From positions 52,396 to 116,395 of the forward strand of contig NZ_RCZD01000015.1 in assembly GCF_006438725.1 (NCBI RefSeq): a stretch of 64,000 bases of DNA, given 5' to 3'. Source of the DNA: Ewingella americana (GTDB taxonomy: Bacteria > Pseudomonadota > Gammaproteobacteria > Enterobacterales > Enterobacteriaceae). Positions 1-9,063 of this stretch are shown piece after piece; the stretch's first letter is position 1, and the number at the start of each line of letters is the position of its first letter. A model generated the notes under the pieces. It did no database searches. It was not told where the DNA came from and saw only the letters and a program-made list of their open reading frames with translations. Both the position numbers and the translations under genes were made by a program.

Positions 1-582
1 TATTCCACCAACGACTTCTTCGACGGCGTCACCTATACCATCGACCTGCGTAAACCGGTCGGGCAGCGCATTACCGATCTGAAAATGAACGATGGCTCAC
101 CGGTTACCGACAGCACACCGATCCGCCTCGGCATGAACGCTTATCGCATGGGCCACCTGACCCAAAAAGGCGGCGCGCTGGAGGGAATGCAGTTCCCGGT
201 GCTGTCAGATACCAAAGTGGAATATGGCGAAGAGGCCGGAACCATCCGTAATCTGACCCTCCGCTATCTGACTGACGTGAAGAAAGGCCAGTATCAGGGC
301 AAGGCAGAACATCGCTGGAAACTGACCGGCATGGAAGGTTACGAGCGTGAACGCAAAATCGTGGATCAGTTGCTGAACGACGGCAAAATCAGCGTCCCGA
401 CGACAGAGGATGGCCGCTACACCAACGTGGCCTCCATCAACGTCAAACCACTGCTGTTTAGCGATGCGAAAATCATGAAAAAACAGATCACCGCGCTGCA
501 ACAACAAATGCAGGCCACCAGCGATCCGGTGGTGAAAAAGCAGCTGAGTGACCAATTGGTGATCATTGAGGCGATTAACTGA
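1..582 (+). CDS. 5'-nucleotidase / cyclic-nucleotide phosphodiesterase family protein, C-terminal part
   Basis: The frame is open from the first base, so only the last 193 residues are seen. The visible part begins in a segment typical of the 5'-nucleotidase C-terminal substrate-binding domain (FFDGVTYTIDL, then KPVGQRI, then LGMNAYRMG), as in CpdB/UshA/YfkN-type periplasmic phosphoesterases that strip phosphate from nucleotides. The N-terminal metallophosphatase domain and any signal peptide lie outside the window. The last 60 residues form a charged and Gln-rich helical tail. CpdB-like and general bifunctional nucleotidase assignments cannot be separated from this fragment. Confidence 0.7.
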   Translation, partial: YSTNDFFDGVTYTIDLRKPVGQRITDLKMNDGSPVTDSTPIRLGMNAYRMGHLTQKGGALEGMQFPVLSDTKVEYGEEAGTIRNLTLRYLTDVKKGQYQGKAEHRWKLTGMEGYERERKIVDQLLNDGKISVPTTEDGRYTNVASINVKPLLFSDAKIMKKQITALQQQMQATSDPVVKKQLSDQLVIIEAIN

Positions 583-718
583 TTGGGCACCAAAAAACCG
601 CAGTAAAGACTCATGCCGCTCGCTTAAAAACGGGCGACTTGCTTTTTGTTCAACACCACAGGATAATTCGCATACAATTTTTACCATTTTTTGTATTTAG
701 CATCTTCAGGGAAAAAAG

Positions 719-1810
719 ATGAAGGGTTTTGATTTTAGGAAAAAACACCGAAAACTCAAACAAGACATAAGTAATTTTCGGATTAATATTTTAAAATTAC
801 GCTCATTAATAAAAAACCGGGTATCAAAAAAAGATAACCTCAATGGCAAGCTACAACCAACTATACTCATTCTCAGAACAGGTGATGAAATTGGGGATGC
901 TATAATAGCCACAGGGTTAGCGAAAAAATTATATGATGCGGGATATCAGGTTAATTTTCTTGCCGGTAAATCATGCGCGAATTTATTTAGCCACACAGCC
1001 TTTATTAATAAAGTTTTTATATATGACCGAGATAAATCCCCACGAAGATTAAAACGAGAAAAATTTGATATTGTTATTGATTTGAATGATATTTTAACCT
1101 TCCGACGAATTAAATTAATTTATCACCTTAATGCTAATATTACCATTGGATTTAACAAGTCAAAATATCCAATGTATTCAAAATCCATTGAATTTATGGA
1201 TATTGATATTCACATTACGGAACGGTATAAAAAAGTATTGGACTTTCTTGGCATTGAGACGACTGACTATGAATATTTATTGGGCGTTAGCGAGAGTGAT
1301 GAGAAAACACTATCTGATAAAGTGTCACCACTGAATGTTAAATATTTAATCGCGTTAAATCCACTCACCAGTTCATTAGATAAAAATCTCTCTAAAAAAC
1401 AAGTGGAAGATATTATTTATTTCATTAAAGACAATTATCATAGCATTGGTATCATACTCATTGGGAGATACAATAAAATATCTGAATTTAAAACAGATGA
1501 GTGTATTGTTTTCCCTGAAAGTACAATTAGTTTTGCTACAGCCATTGTGAAAAATGCAGATTTAATCATCACACCTGATACGTCCATTGTTCATTTATCA
1601 CGAGCTTTTAATAAAAAAATGGTCGCTATTTATAATAATGGAAGAATAGAGGAGACAGGATTCCTTGCCTATAACATGTGGCTTCCTGGTTATGAAAATT
1701 CGACTGTTATTCGAGTCAACACACCCAATATTAGTGAATTTGATTCAAAGGAAATCATCACAAAAGTCAAAGAAATCATCCCTCCAGAGTTACTCAAGAT
1801 ATCAGCCTAA
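719..1810 (+). CDS. Glycosyltransferase family 9 (heptosyltransferase-like) protein
   Basis: A 363-residue protein. After a basic, helical N-terminal extension (residues 1-45) comes a Rossmann start (TILILRTGDEIGDAIIATG) like the N-terminal motif of ADP-heptose:LPS heptosyltransferases, and near residue 280 the nucleotide-sugar segment NADLIITPDTSIVHLSRAF, in which D-T-S-x-x-H-L is the usual GT9 signature. It probably transfers a sugar to a surface glycan from the cytoplasmic face; donor and acceptor are unknown. The gene is strikingly AT-rich (many ATA, TTA and AAA codons) compared with the GC-rich dpp genes next to it. It stands alone, without other LPS genes, and an insertion-sequence-like palindrome follows it, which suggests acquisition by transfer. 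A weak Shine-Dalgarno (AGGGAAAAAAG) precedes the ATG. Confidence 0.75.
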   Translation: MKGFDFRKKHRKLKQDISNFRINILKLRSLIKNRVSKKDNLNGKLQPTILILRTGDEIGDAIIATGLAKKLYDAGYQVNFLAGKSCANLFSHTAFINKVFIYDRDKSPRRLKREKFDIVIDLNDILTFRRIKLIYHLNANITIGFNKSKYPMYSKSIEFMDIDIHITERYKKVLDFLGIETTDYEYLLGVSESDEKTLSDKVSPLNVKYLIALNPLTSSLDKNLSKKQVEDIIYFIKDNYHSIGIILIGRYNKISEFKTDECIVFPESTISFATAIVKNADLIITPDTSIVHLSRAFNKKMVAIYNNGRIEETGFLAYNMWLPGYENSTVIRVNTPNISEFDSKEIITKVKEIIPPELLKISA

Positions 1811-1882
1811 TGATAACTGCCTCTGAGGCTGGTGTTCTTCCTGGCCGATTTAGCCCAGTAGAATTCCCCGTCCTTAGCGAAA

Positions 1883-1927
1883 AAACTGCACCTTAATCAG
1901 TTGGGTCCAACTTTTAGGGTGCAGTTA
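1883..1927. repeat. Palindrome resembling two abutted IS3-family ends
   Basis: AACTGCACC (1884-1892) and AGTTGG (1899-1904) are mirrored by CCAACT (1907-1912) and GGGTGCAGTT (1917-1926). Each half looks like a terminal inverted repeat of an IS3/IS150-type element, and the two halves sit head to head around GT. It lies between the 3' ends of the converging glycosyltransferase and dppF genes. It could act as a bidirectional hairpin, but no T-run follows either arm. The IS origin is inference. Confidence 0.45.
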
Positions 1928-1938
1928 ATGGCAAAAAC

Positions 1939-2970
1939 CTACGCCTGCCCCGCCTCAACCAGTGGCTGAGTTTTTCCCATCTCATCCTGATCTACCGCAA
2001 AACAGGCCACCAGTTGGTCACCGTACGGTTTCAACTGCGGCTGGAACTGGGTACAGGTGGTGAAGGCTCGGCGGCAACGGGCGTTGAACGCGCAACCGGC
2101 TGGCGGGTTAAGCGGGCTTGGCAACTCACCGGTCAGCTTGATGCGCTCACGGCGCTCATCCGGGTTCAGGCGCGGCGTCGCGGACAGCAGCGCCTGCGTG
2201 TACGGATGACGCGGATTGTTGAAGATGGCGTCTTTCGGGCCCTTCTCCACGCAGCGGCCGAGGTACATCACCATCACTTCATCGGCAATGTGTTCAACCA
2301 CCGACAGGTCATGTGAGATGAACACGTAAGACAGCCCCAGATCCTGCTGTAAATCCATCATCAGGTTCAGCACCTGTGCGCGCACGGAAACGTCGAGCGC
2401 CGACACGGGTTCATCGGCAATCACCACGTCCGGGTCAAGCATCAGGCCACGGGCGATGGCAATACGCTGACGCTGACCGCCGGAGAACATGTGCGGATAG
2501 CGGTCGTAGTGCTCGGTTTTCAGGCCGACTTTTGCCATCATCGCCAGCGCTTTTTCACGACGTTCGTCGCGGGTCAGCCTGGTGTTGATCAGCAACGGCT
2601 CTTCGAGGATCTGGCCAACTTTCTTACGCGGGTTCAACGATCCGTAAGGATTCTGAAACACGATTTGGATCTTCTGGCGGCGCAGCTTTTCAGCCGTGGC
2701 GTCAGGTTTCAGCAGATCCTGTCCGCGGTAATAAAGCTCACCGCCGGTTGGGATCTCAATCATGGTCAGCAGGCGGCCGAGGGTCGATTTCCCACAGCCG
2801 GACTCGCCCACCACGGCCAGGGTTTTGCCGCGTTCGAGGTCAAAAGAGACGCCGTCGAGGGCTTTAACGGTGCGCTCAGGGGCAAACAGCCCCTTCTTCA
2901 CCGGGTAGTGTTTTTTCAGGTCAATCGCCTGCAACAGAGGCGCTGACTTGGTGGGGTTTTCATGACTCAT
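1939..2970 (-). CDS. dppF: Dipeptide ABC transporter ATP-binding protein DppF
   Basis: A 343-residue ATPase of the dipeptide importer, working with DppD at the inner face of the membrane. Walker A is GESGCGKST, the signature is [14 protein letters not shown], and Walker B is [12 protein letters not shown]. The C-terminal oligopeptide-transporter domain has the Cys pattern CAFNARC. The ATG at 2970 (MSHENP) was chosen because it gives the family length and overlaps the end of dppD by 11 bases, which implies translational coupling. A longer frame to 3075 lies wholly inside dppD. Last gene of dppABCDF. Confidence 0.97.
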   Translation of the reverse strand: MSHENPTKSAPLLQAIDLKKHYPVKKGLFAPERTVKALDGVSFDLERGKTLAVVGESGCGKSTLGRLLTMIEIPTGGELYYRGQDLLKPDATAEKLRRQKIQIVFQNPYGSLNPRKKVGQILEEPLLINTRLTRDERREKALAMMAKVGLKTEHYDRYPHMFSGGQRQRIAIARGLMLDPDVVIADEPVSALDVSVRAQVLNLMMDLQQDLGLSYVFISHDLSVVEHIADEVMVMYLGRCVEKGPKDAIFNNPRHPYTQALLSATPRLNPDERRERIKLTGELPSPLNPPAGCAFNARCRRAFTTCTQFQPQLKPYGDQLVACFAVDQDEMGKTQPLVEAGQA

Positions 2971-3985
2971 AGGTAGGTCTCCCGGCATCATCCAGCGGAT
3001 AATGGCACTTCGACTGACGCCCGTTCGCAAGGTCACGCAGCGCCGGTTCTTCTTTACGGCACAGATCCGTTGCATACGGGCAACGCGGGTTCAGCAGGCA
3101 ACCGTTCGGACGGTCATATTTGCCCGGCACCACACCCGGCAATGACTGTAAACGGGCTTTGTCGGCGGCGAATTCAGGTAACGAGCGCAGCAAGGCCTGG
3201 GTGTACGGATGGCGCGGCGCACGGAAAATCTCCGTGGCTTTTGCCGATTCCACCACCTGACCGGCGTACATCACGATGATGTGCTGTGCCGCTTCGGCGA
3301 CCAGCGCCAAATCATGGGTGATCAGCATCAGCGCCATGTTTTCTTTCTGCTGCAATTCCAGCAACAGCTCGATGATCTGCGCCTGAATGGTCACGTCGAG
3401 CGCGGTGGTCGGTTCGTCGGCGATCAGCAGTTTTGGCCGGCAGGCGATCGCCATGGCGATCATTACGCGCTGGCTCATCCCACCGGAAAGCTGGTGCGGA
3501 TAGACATCGAGGCGTGAAGCAGGATCAGGAATACCGACCAGGTTGAGCAAATCAATGGTGCGCTGACGACGGGTCTTTTTATTGCCGCCCTGATGCACCT
3601 TGATGGCTTCCATAATCTGGAACCCCACGGTGTAACACGGGTTGAGGCTGGTCATCGGGTCCTGGAAAATCATCGCGACTTCGGCACCGACAATCTGACG
3701 GCGCTCTTTTTCGCTCATTTTTTGCAGGTCGCGTCCGCCGAACTCCAGCGTCTCGGCCATCACTTTGCCGGGGAAGTCGATAAGCCCCATCAGTGCCAGC
3801 GAACTGACCGATTTGCCGGAGCCAGATTCGCCCACAATCCCAACCACTTCGCCTTGCTTTACGCTGTAGCTGATACGGTCGACGGCGCGAAACGGCGTAC
3901 CTTCATCACCAAAGTGAACGGAAAGTTTATCGACGGTCAGCAGCGTTTTACCGACCGGTACATCTTGAATTAATGTGGTTTCCAT
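2960..3985 (-). CDS. dppD: Dipeptide ABC transporter ATP-binding protein DppD
   Basis: A 341-residue ATPase with Walker A GESGSGKS, signature [14 protein letters not shown], Walker [13 protein letters not shown] and the cysteine-bearing C-terminal segment [14 protein letters not shown] of the OppD/DppD family, where an Fe-S cluster has been described in relatives. From memory it is nearly collinear with E. coli DppD (327 aa), with about 14 extra N-terminal residues. The ATG at 3985 follows GGGACGAG. It sits 10 bases downstream of the dppC stop. It pairs with DppF to power import. Confidence 0.97.
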   Translation of the reverse strand: METTLIQDVPVGKTLLTVDKLSVHFGDEGTPFRAVDRISYSVKQGEVVGIVGESGSGKSVSSLALMGLIDFPGKVMAETLEFGGRDLQKMSEKERRQIVGAEVAMIFQDPMTSLNPCYTVGFQIMEAIKVHQGGNKKTRRQRTIDLLNLVGIPDPASRLDVYPHQLSGGMSQRVMIAMAIACRPKLLIADEPTTALDVTIQAQIIELLLELQQKENMALMLITHDLALVAEAAQHIIVMYAGQVVESAKATEIFRAPRHPYTQALLRSLPEFAADKARLQSLPGVVPGKYDRPNGCLLNPRCPYATDLCRKEEPALRDLANGRQSKCHYPLDDAGRPTYES

Positions 3986-3995
3986 CTCTCGTCCC

Positions 3996-4910
3996 TTACT
4001 GCTTGAGTTTAGGGTCAAGGGCGTCGCGCAGACCGTCACCCATCAGGTTAAATGCCAGTACCGTCAGCAGAATGATCACGCCCGGGAAGGTCACAACCCA
4101 CCACGCGCTCTGAGCAAACTGCAATACGTCGGACAGCATAGTGCCCCACTCAGGCGTTGGCGGCTGTGCGCCCATACCGAGGAAGCCGAGAGCCGCCATG
4201 TCGAGAATGGCGTTGGAGAAACCGAGCGACGCCTGCACGATCAGCGGCGCTAAGCAGTTAGGCAGAATATTGACGAACATCTGACGAGTCGCACCGGCAC
4301 CGGCCACGCGCGACGCCGTAACGTAGTCGCGGTTCACCTCAACCAGCACCGCCGCACGGGTTAAACGCACGTAGTGTGGCAGGGCAACGAAGGTCAGGGC
4401 CAGCGAGGCATTGACTATCGACGGACCGAAAATCGCCACCAGCACCAGCGCCAGCAGCAGGCTTGGCAAGGCCAACATGATGTCGACCACACGCATGATC
4501 GCGGCATCAATCAGGCCGCCGTAGTAACCGGCAAACAGACCGAAGACCACGCCGAGGATCAAAGAGAGCACCACCACCAAACAACCGACCAGCAGCGACA
4601 GACGCGCACCGTACATCAGGCGGGTAAGAATATCGCGGCCGACGTCATCGGTTCCCAATAAGAATTTCCAGCTACCACCCTGCATCCAGACCGGCGGACG
4701 CAGCAGCGCGTCACGGAACTGTTCGGCAGGCGCGTGTGGTGCCAGAACGTTGGCACCGATAGCAATCACCAGCATCAAAATGATGTAAACCAGACCGGTA
4801 ACGGCCCCTTTGTTGCGCTTGAAGTAATGCCAGAATTCGCGCAAAGGCGGCATCGGCGTTGGCGCAGCCGTCACGATTTCATTCGCGACGGGCTCTGTAA
4901 CCTGAGACAT
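3996..4910 (-). CDS. dppC: Dipeptide ABC transporter permease DppC
   Basis: A 304-residue inner-membrane permease of the BPD_transp_1 family. An N-terminal cytoplasmic stretch is followed by a first membrane segment near residue 40 ([14 protein letters not shown]), then the [21 protein letters not shown] motif region of DppC/OppC and about five further helices. The EAA-type loop around residue 215 ([19 protein letters not shown]) contacts the ATPases. The ATG at 4910 (MSQVTEP) is supported by GGGGCGC just upstream. It starts 10 bases after dppB and ends 10 bases before dppD. Confidence 0.97.
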   Translation of the reverse strand: MSQVTEPVANEIVTAAPTPMPPLREFWHYFKRNKGAVTGLVYIILMLVIAIGANVLAPHAPAEQFRDALLRPPVWMQGGSWKFLLGTDDVGRDILTRLMYGARLSLLVGCLVVVLSLILGVVFGLFAGYYGGLIDAAIMRVVDIMLALPSLLLALVLVAIFGPSIVNASLALTFVALPHYVRLTRAAVLVEVNRDYVTASRVAGAGATRQMFVNILPNCLAPLIVQASLGFSNAILDMAALGFLGMGAQPPTPEWGTMLSDVLQFAQSAWWVVTFPGVIILLTVLAFNLMGDGLRDALDPKLKQ

Positions 4911-4920
4911 GTTGCGCCCC

Positions 4921-5940
4921 TTATTTTCTATGACGAATACGCGGGTTGACCACGCCGTAGAGCACATCTACCAGCAGGTTAACCACGATAATCAGAATGG
5001 CGACCAGCAGCACACCGCCTTGTACGACCGGATAGTCGCGGCGTTGTAATGCGTCGATAAGCCAGCGGCCGAGTCCCGGCCAGGAGAAGATGGTTTCCGT
5101 CAGGATGGCACCACCGAGCAGCGTGCCCACCTGCAAACCAATGATGGTCACCACCGGCAGCAGTGCGTTACGCAAGGCGTGGACCACGATCACCCGCATA
5201 CGGCTGACGCCCTTGGCGCGCGCGGTACGGATGTAGTCTTCACCCAGCACTTCCAGCATGGAAGAACGGGTCATACGCACGATAACTGCCAGAGGAATGG
5301 TACCGAGTACCAGGGCCGGTAAAATCATGTGCATCACAGCGTCTTTGAAGTCACCCGGCTCGCCCCAAATCAGCGAGTCGATCAGCATAAAGCCGGTCAG
5401 CGGCATGCTGTCATCGAGGAATACGGTATCGCTTATTCGCCCCGATACGGGCGTGAGATTAAGCTGCACCGAGACCAGCATCACCAACATGATGCCCCAC
5501 CAGAATATCGGCATCGAATAACCTGTCAGCGAGATGCCCACCGCCGTGTGGTCAAAGATGGATCCGCGTTTAACCGCTGCCAGCACCCCCACAGGAATAC
5601 CGACGATCACCGCGAAAAGCATGGCGCAGATACCCAATTCCAGCGTCGCTTTAAAGCGTGGCACAAACTCCTGCCAGACTGGAATGCGGCTTTTTAACGA
5701 CACGCCTAAATCACCGTGCAGCACGCCGTTCACATAGTGGAAGTATTGCTGATAGAGAGGCTTGTCGAGCCCCATCTCTGCCATCAACTGAGCGTGGCGC
5801 TCGGCAGAAATACCGCGTTCTCCGGCCATGATGGTCACCGGGTCACCTGGGATCATGTGCACGAAGGCAAAAGTCAGCAAAGTTATGCCGATAAACGTTG
5901 GGATAACTAACCCCAAACGTCGGAGTATGAACTGAAACAT
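4921..5940 (-). CDS. dppB: Dipeptide ABC transporter permease DppB
   Basis: A 339-residue permease, the same length as E. coli DppB from memory. It begins MFQFILRRLGLVIPTF, with the first membrane helix and the IPGDP motif of the family. About six transmembrane segments follow, and an EAA loop (TARAKGVSRMRVIVVHALRN) lies around residue 240. With DppC it forms the channel for dipeptides and possibly haem and 5-aminolevulinate, as known for the E. coli system. It is separated from dppA by about 200 bases holding two hairpins, which probably lower its expression relative to the binding protein. Confidence 0.97.
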   Translation of the reverse strand: MFQFILRRLGLVIPTFIGITLLTFAFVHMIPGDPVTIMAGERGISAERHAQLMAEMGLDKPLYQQYFHYVNGVLHGDLGVSLKSRIPVWQEFVPRFKATLELGICAMLFAVIVGIPVGVLAAVKRGSIFDHTAVGISLTGYSMPIFWWGIMLVMLVSVQLNLTPVSGRISDTVFLDDSMPLTGFMLIDSLIWGEPGDFKDAVMHMILPALVLGTIPLAVIVRMTRSSMLEVLGEDYIRTARAKGVSRMRVIVVHALRNALLPVVTIIGLQVGTLLGGAILTETIFSWPGLGRWLIDALQRRDYPVVQGGVLLVAILIIVVNLLVDVLYGVVNPRIRHRK

Positions 5941-5963
5941 ATCCCGTACTCTCTGTATAAAAT

Positions 5964-5989
5964 GCCCGGAGAACCGTAGCTCGCCGGGC
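5964..5989 (-). terminator. Hairpin after dppB upstream region, possible dppA-dppB attenuator
   Basis: GCCCGG and CCGGGC pair around a 14-base loop just upstream of dppB, followed on the minus strand by ATTTTAT. Its position between dppA and dppB suggests partial termination or mRNA stabilisation, so that more DppA than permease is made. The T-run is poor, so readthrough is expected. Confidence 0.5.
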
Positions 5990-6035
5990 TTATTGTTAAC
6001 TCACATTGCTTTCTAAACGTATGACTCTAAGGCTG

Positions 6036-6143
6036 TAGTGAATGGCCCGCGAACAAGGCGGAGGAGCACAGCAATCAAGACATACCTTCAGGTAGGCGAA
6101 GATTGCGAGCACCACACAACGCGGTTCCCGGGTCATTCAGTAA
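6036..6143. repeat. Long imperfect intergenic hairpin between dppA and dppB
   Basis: A segment of about 105 bases begins with TGAATGGCCCGCGAAC and ends with CGCGGTTCCCGGGTCATTCA, with a second pair of arms GCAATC/GATTGC and a central CCTTCAGG. It is an ERIC-like long hairpin in an intercistronic space. Comparable hairpins occur at 40756-40872 and 56985-57081. In the dpp transcript it would sit downstream of dppA, where such structures commonly shield mRNA from 3' decay. Confidence 0.5.
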
Positions 6144-6147
6144 GCTG

Positions 6148-7755
6148 TCACTCAATCGAGACGTTTTCGAAGTGATGCTTACCGAGTGGATCAACCACAT
6201 AGCCTTTAACTTCTTTACGCACTGGCTCGAACACGGTGGAGTGAGCGATGATCAGCGCAGGTGCCTGGTCATGCATCACAACCTGTGCCTGTTGGTACAG
6301 CGCAACACGTTTGCCGTGATCGGATTCTGCACGGGCTGGCTGAATCAGATCTTCAAACGGCTTGTAGCACCAGCGTGAATAGTTAGAGCCATCCTTCGCT
6401 GCCGCACAGCTGAACAGGGTGGCGAAGAAGTTGTCCGGGTCCCCATTGTCCCCAGTCCAGCCCATCATCACAGACTGATGCTCACCGTTTTTGGCGCGTT
6501 TCAGGTACTCGCCCCACTCGTAAGTCACGATATTGGCTTTAACACCGATTTTCGCCCAGTCGGACTGGATCATCTCAGCCATACGACGTGCGTTCGGGTT
6601 GTACGGACGCTGAACCGGCATGGCCCACAGATCGATGGTGAAACCATCAGCATGGCCCGCTTCTTTCAGTAATGCTTTGGCTTTTTCCACGTCATACGGG
6701 TAATCCACCACGTCTTTGTTGTAGCCCCACATGGTTGGTGGGATCAGGTTTTTAGCCGACTGGCCAGCACCCTGATAAACCGCATCGATGATGGCTTGTT
6801 TGTTCACAGCCATGGTCAGTGCCTGACGCACTTTCACTTCATCCAGCGGTTTTTTCTCAACGTTGAAGGAGAGATAACCGACGTTCAGACCTGGCTGTTG
6901 CATCAGGTTGATGGTCTTATCTTTCTTCATTGCCGCGATGTCAGCCGGGTTCGGGTACGGCATCACCTGGCATTCGTTTTTCTGCAATTTCGCATAACGG
7001 ATAGACGCGTCAGGCGTGATGGAGAAGACTAAACGGTCGATCTTCGGTTTGGTGCCCCAGTAGCCTGGGAACGCTTTATACAGAATGCGTGAGTCTTTCT
7101 GGTATTGCAGCAGCTGGAATGGACCAGTACCGATAGGGTCCAGATCGACTTTTTCCGGCGTGCCCGCTTTCAGCATGTTGGCCGCATACTCACCCGAGAG
7201 GATTGAAGCAAAATCCATACCAAGGTCGGCAAGGAATGGCGCTTCCGGGCGGTTCAGAACGAACTGAACAGTGTTGTCATCGACTTTGACGATCTTGCTA
7301 ATCAAGTCACCCATACCCATGCCTTCGAAGTATTCGTAGCTGCCGCCAGAAACACCATGATAAGCATTGGTTTTGTCTAACTGACGTTCAAAAGAGAACA
7401 CCACGTCATCAGCATTGAAATCGCGGGTCGGTTTGAAGTCTTTGCTGTCCTGCCATTTCACGCCTTTGCGCAGATGGAAGGTATAGGTTTTGCCGTCAGC
7501 GGAGATGTCCCACTTCTCAGCCAGACCCGGCTGAAGTTCAGTGGTACCGATTTTGAACTCGACCAGACGGTTATAAATTGGCACGGAGCTGGCGTCGTAA
7601 GTGGTACCCGAGGTGAATAACTGCGGGTTAAAGCCTTCAGGTGAGCCTTCAGAACAATAAACTAACGTTTTTGCCTGCACGCTGGCCGCCACGGTCAGCG
7701 CAATCAGGCCAATACCGAATTTCAGTATCCCTGTTTTTCCCAAGGAAATTGTCAT
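6148..7755 (-). CDS. dppA: Periplasmic dipeptide-binding protein DppA
   Basis: A 535-residue solute-binding protein, the same length as E. coli DppA from memory. A signal peptide (MTISLGKTGILKFGIGLIALTV, cleavage after ASVQA) precedes KTLVYCSEGSPEGFNPQLFTSGT, a segment shared with E. coli DppA. It captures dipeptides in the periplasm for DppBCDF and in E. coli also serves peptide chemotaxis. The ATG at 7755 was preferred over one 60 bases upstream because GGAG precedes it and the signal peptide then starts correctly. The leader carries a CA-rich site for sRNA control. Confidence 0.98.
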   Translation of the reverse strand: MTISLGKTGILKFGIGLIALTVAASVQAKTLVYCSEGSPEGFNPQLFTSGTTYDASSVPIYNRLVEFKIGTTELQPGLAEKWDISADGKTYTFHLRKGVKWQDSKDFKPTRDFNADDVVFSFERQLDKTNAYHGVSGGSYEYFEGMGMGDLISKIVKVDDNTVQFVLNRPEAPFLADLGMDFASILSGEYAANMLKAGTPEKVDLDPIGTGPFQLLQYQKDSRILYKAFPGYWGTKPKIDRLVFSITPDASIRYAKLQKNECQVMPYPNPADIAAMKKDKTINLMQQPGLNVGYLSFNVEKKPLDEVKVRQALTMAVNKQAIIDAVYQGAGQSAKNLIPPTMWGYNKDVVDYPYDVEKAKALLKEAGHADGFTIDLWAMPVQRPYNPNARRMAEMIQSDWAKIGVKANIVTYEWGEYLKRAKNGEHQSVMMGWTGDNGDPDNFFATLFSCAAAKDGSNYSRWCYKPFEDLIQPARAESDHGKRVALYQQAQVVMHDQAPALIIAHSTVFEPVRKEVKGYVVDPLGKHHFENVSIE

Positions 7756-8467
7756 CGCTTTTGCTCCATTTATAGTCATGGTGATGTGGATGTGTGTGTT
7801 GTGTTTGCAGCTCACGCCACCCTTTATTTTTTATTGACGGGTGGTTGTGTTGTCCAATTCGCTGCGGGAAGTTTTTTCCAGAAAAGGGAGGAACGCCTCG
7901 GGAGCGCTTTTCTCAGGCAAATTCCGTAAATTTAACGTTACAGATAACTACCGGAAAAATCTTCTGGTCTGACTTCTGGCTATCAATTTGGCAACTCTGA
8001 TGGATGACGTCAATATAACCAATAGGCATTTACAAAGACTGTGAGTAACAGCAAACAAACATAAAAAAACCTTTCTTTAACATTTACAGGATGAATATTC
8101 AGTCTACGACGATTAAGTCAACACATTCGGCTTTGCTGCAGAACGTTTCCAGCTGTTTACCCCGTTTTAAATCCACAAAAATTAATTGCCAAATGATGAT
8201 TATATGAACGGTTATTTGTAAGATTGGGGTAGAAAGCAGCGGAAAATGCTGGATAGCGTCATGATCGCCTCACGTTAATGTAAAGCCGGAGAGCCTGAAA
8301 ACAGTGCGCCGGGGCGCCAAAATAGGGCTTTTGCTCCGGTGTGGTGCAGGGTGAGTGATAGCCTCCACACACTGAGCGGACAACCCCAAAAAGCGACAAA
8401 TTGCTGCATAAAGAGACACTATGGCGCAAAATCGTCAACGCGTACGAAAACTGACCGAGGTAAAAAT
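7756..8467. other. Non-coding stretch upstream of dppA and the toxin-antitoxin pair
   Basis: About 710 bases between divergent dppA and the ParD-like gene. It holds the CA-rich dppA leader, a leader hairpin (CCACCC at 7817-7822 with GGGTGG at 7839-7844) and AT-rich sequence around 8010-8220 that presumably contains both promoters. A 103-codon minus-strand frame at 8259-8570 overlaps the antitoxin gene and shows no recognisable features, so I do not call it. Confidence 0.6.
7779..7806 (-). promoter_or_regulatory. CA-rich leader element, probable GcvB target in the dppA 5' UTR
   Basis: The dppA mRNA leader contains AAACACAACACACACATCC and CACATCACC 25-50 bases before the start codon. In E. coli and Salmonella, GcvB represses dppA through its G/U-rich R1 region pairing to such C/A-rich sequence; this part is family knowledge. 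The assignment here rests on composition and position. Confidence 0.6.
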
Positions 8468-8704
8468 ATGGCGACCAGCATCCGGCTCGATGACGACTTT
8501 GTCGCCGACGTGAAAATTCATGCAGAAGCGACCAACCGTAGCATTCCAAAACAGATCGAGCATTGGGCAAAAATCGGCAGGATTGCCGAAGATAATCCTG
8601 ACCTGACCTACCGATTTATTCTGGAAACGTTATTGGCTAAAAGCGAAATTGATAACAACAAGGTAACGCGTTATGTCAGAAGGACAGAGCGGTCAAAGGA
8701 TTGA
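8468..8704 (+). CDS. ParD-like antitoxin
   Basis: A 78-residue protein beginning MATSIRLDDDFVADVKIHA, a ribbon-helix-helix-like start typical of ParD-like antitoxins, followed by a segment SIPKQIEHWAKIGRIAEDNP characteristic of the ParD_like family. It should bind and neutralise the downstream toxin and repress its own promoter. The ATG at 8468 follows GAGG. It overlaps the toxin gene by 32 bases, the usual coupling for type II modules. The basic C-terminal tail probably contacts the toxin. Confidence 0.8.
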   Translation: MATSIRLDDDFVADVKIHAEATNRSIPKQIEHWAKIGRIAEDNPDLTYRFILETLLAKSEIDNNKVTRYVRRTERSKD

Positions 8705-9002
8705 TACGTACGAGTCACATCGTTTTACCAAAGCGTTTAACCGTCTGGCGCAACAACAGCAGATGGCGGTAGAAGATGAGATCGAACGCATACAGGAAAA
8801 CCCGGATATCGGCGAACTGAAAAAAGGAGATTTGAGTTATTTGCGCGTACACAAATTTCAGCTCAACAACCAGCTTGCCCTGCTCGGCTACAGCTGGCTG
8901 GAAGATAAAATCGAGCTTTATTTGCTCAGTCTGGAGTCGCAAGAGAACTTTTATCAGGATCAGAAGAATCATCGGAAAACCGATCTGAAATTGATGAAGT
9001 GA
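8673..9002 (+). CDS. RelE/ParE-superfamily toxin
   Basis: A 109-residue protein with the RelE/ParE pattern: an N-terminal segment SHRFTKAFNRLAQQQQMAVEDEIERI (two helices), NPDIGELKKGDLSYLRVHKF (strand with basic residues), then QLALLGYSWLEDKIELYLLSLESQENFYQD (terminal strands ending in the aromatic Y of many RelE-like proteins). It may cleave mRNA at the ribosome or inhibit gyrase; the sequence alone does not decide. It is the second gene of the toxin-antitoxin pair and ends 44 bases before a 12-G tract and the tRNA-Pro repeat array. Confidence 0.78.
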   Translation: MSEGQSGQRIDTYESHRFTKAFNRLAQQQQMAVEDEIERIQENPDIGELKKGDLSYLRVHKFQLNNQLALLGYSWLEDKIELYLLSLESQENFYQDQKNHRKTDLKLMK

Positions 9003-9045
9003 GCTTGAATGGCGGATAACAAAAAAACCGCAGCCAGAAGTGTAC

Positions 9046-9057
9046 GGGGGGGGGGGG
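9046..9057 (+). repeat. Homopolymer tract of 12 G
   Basis: Twelve consecutive G residues lie between the toxin stop and the tRNA-Pro repeat array. Such tracts slip during replication and are also prone to sequencing error. No reading frame crosses it, so phase variation of a protein is unlikely. Confidence 0.8.
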
Positions 9058-9063
9058 TTAGAC

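Noticed and set aside
8259..8570. A 103-codon minus-strand frame opposite the ParD-like gene
   Set aside because: It overlaps the antitoxin gene, has no ribosome-binding site and no recognisable domain.
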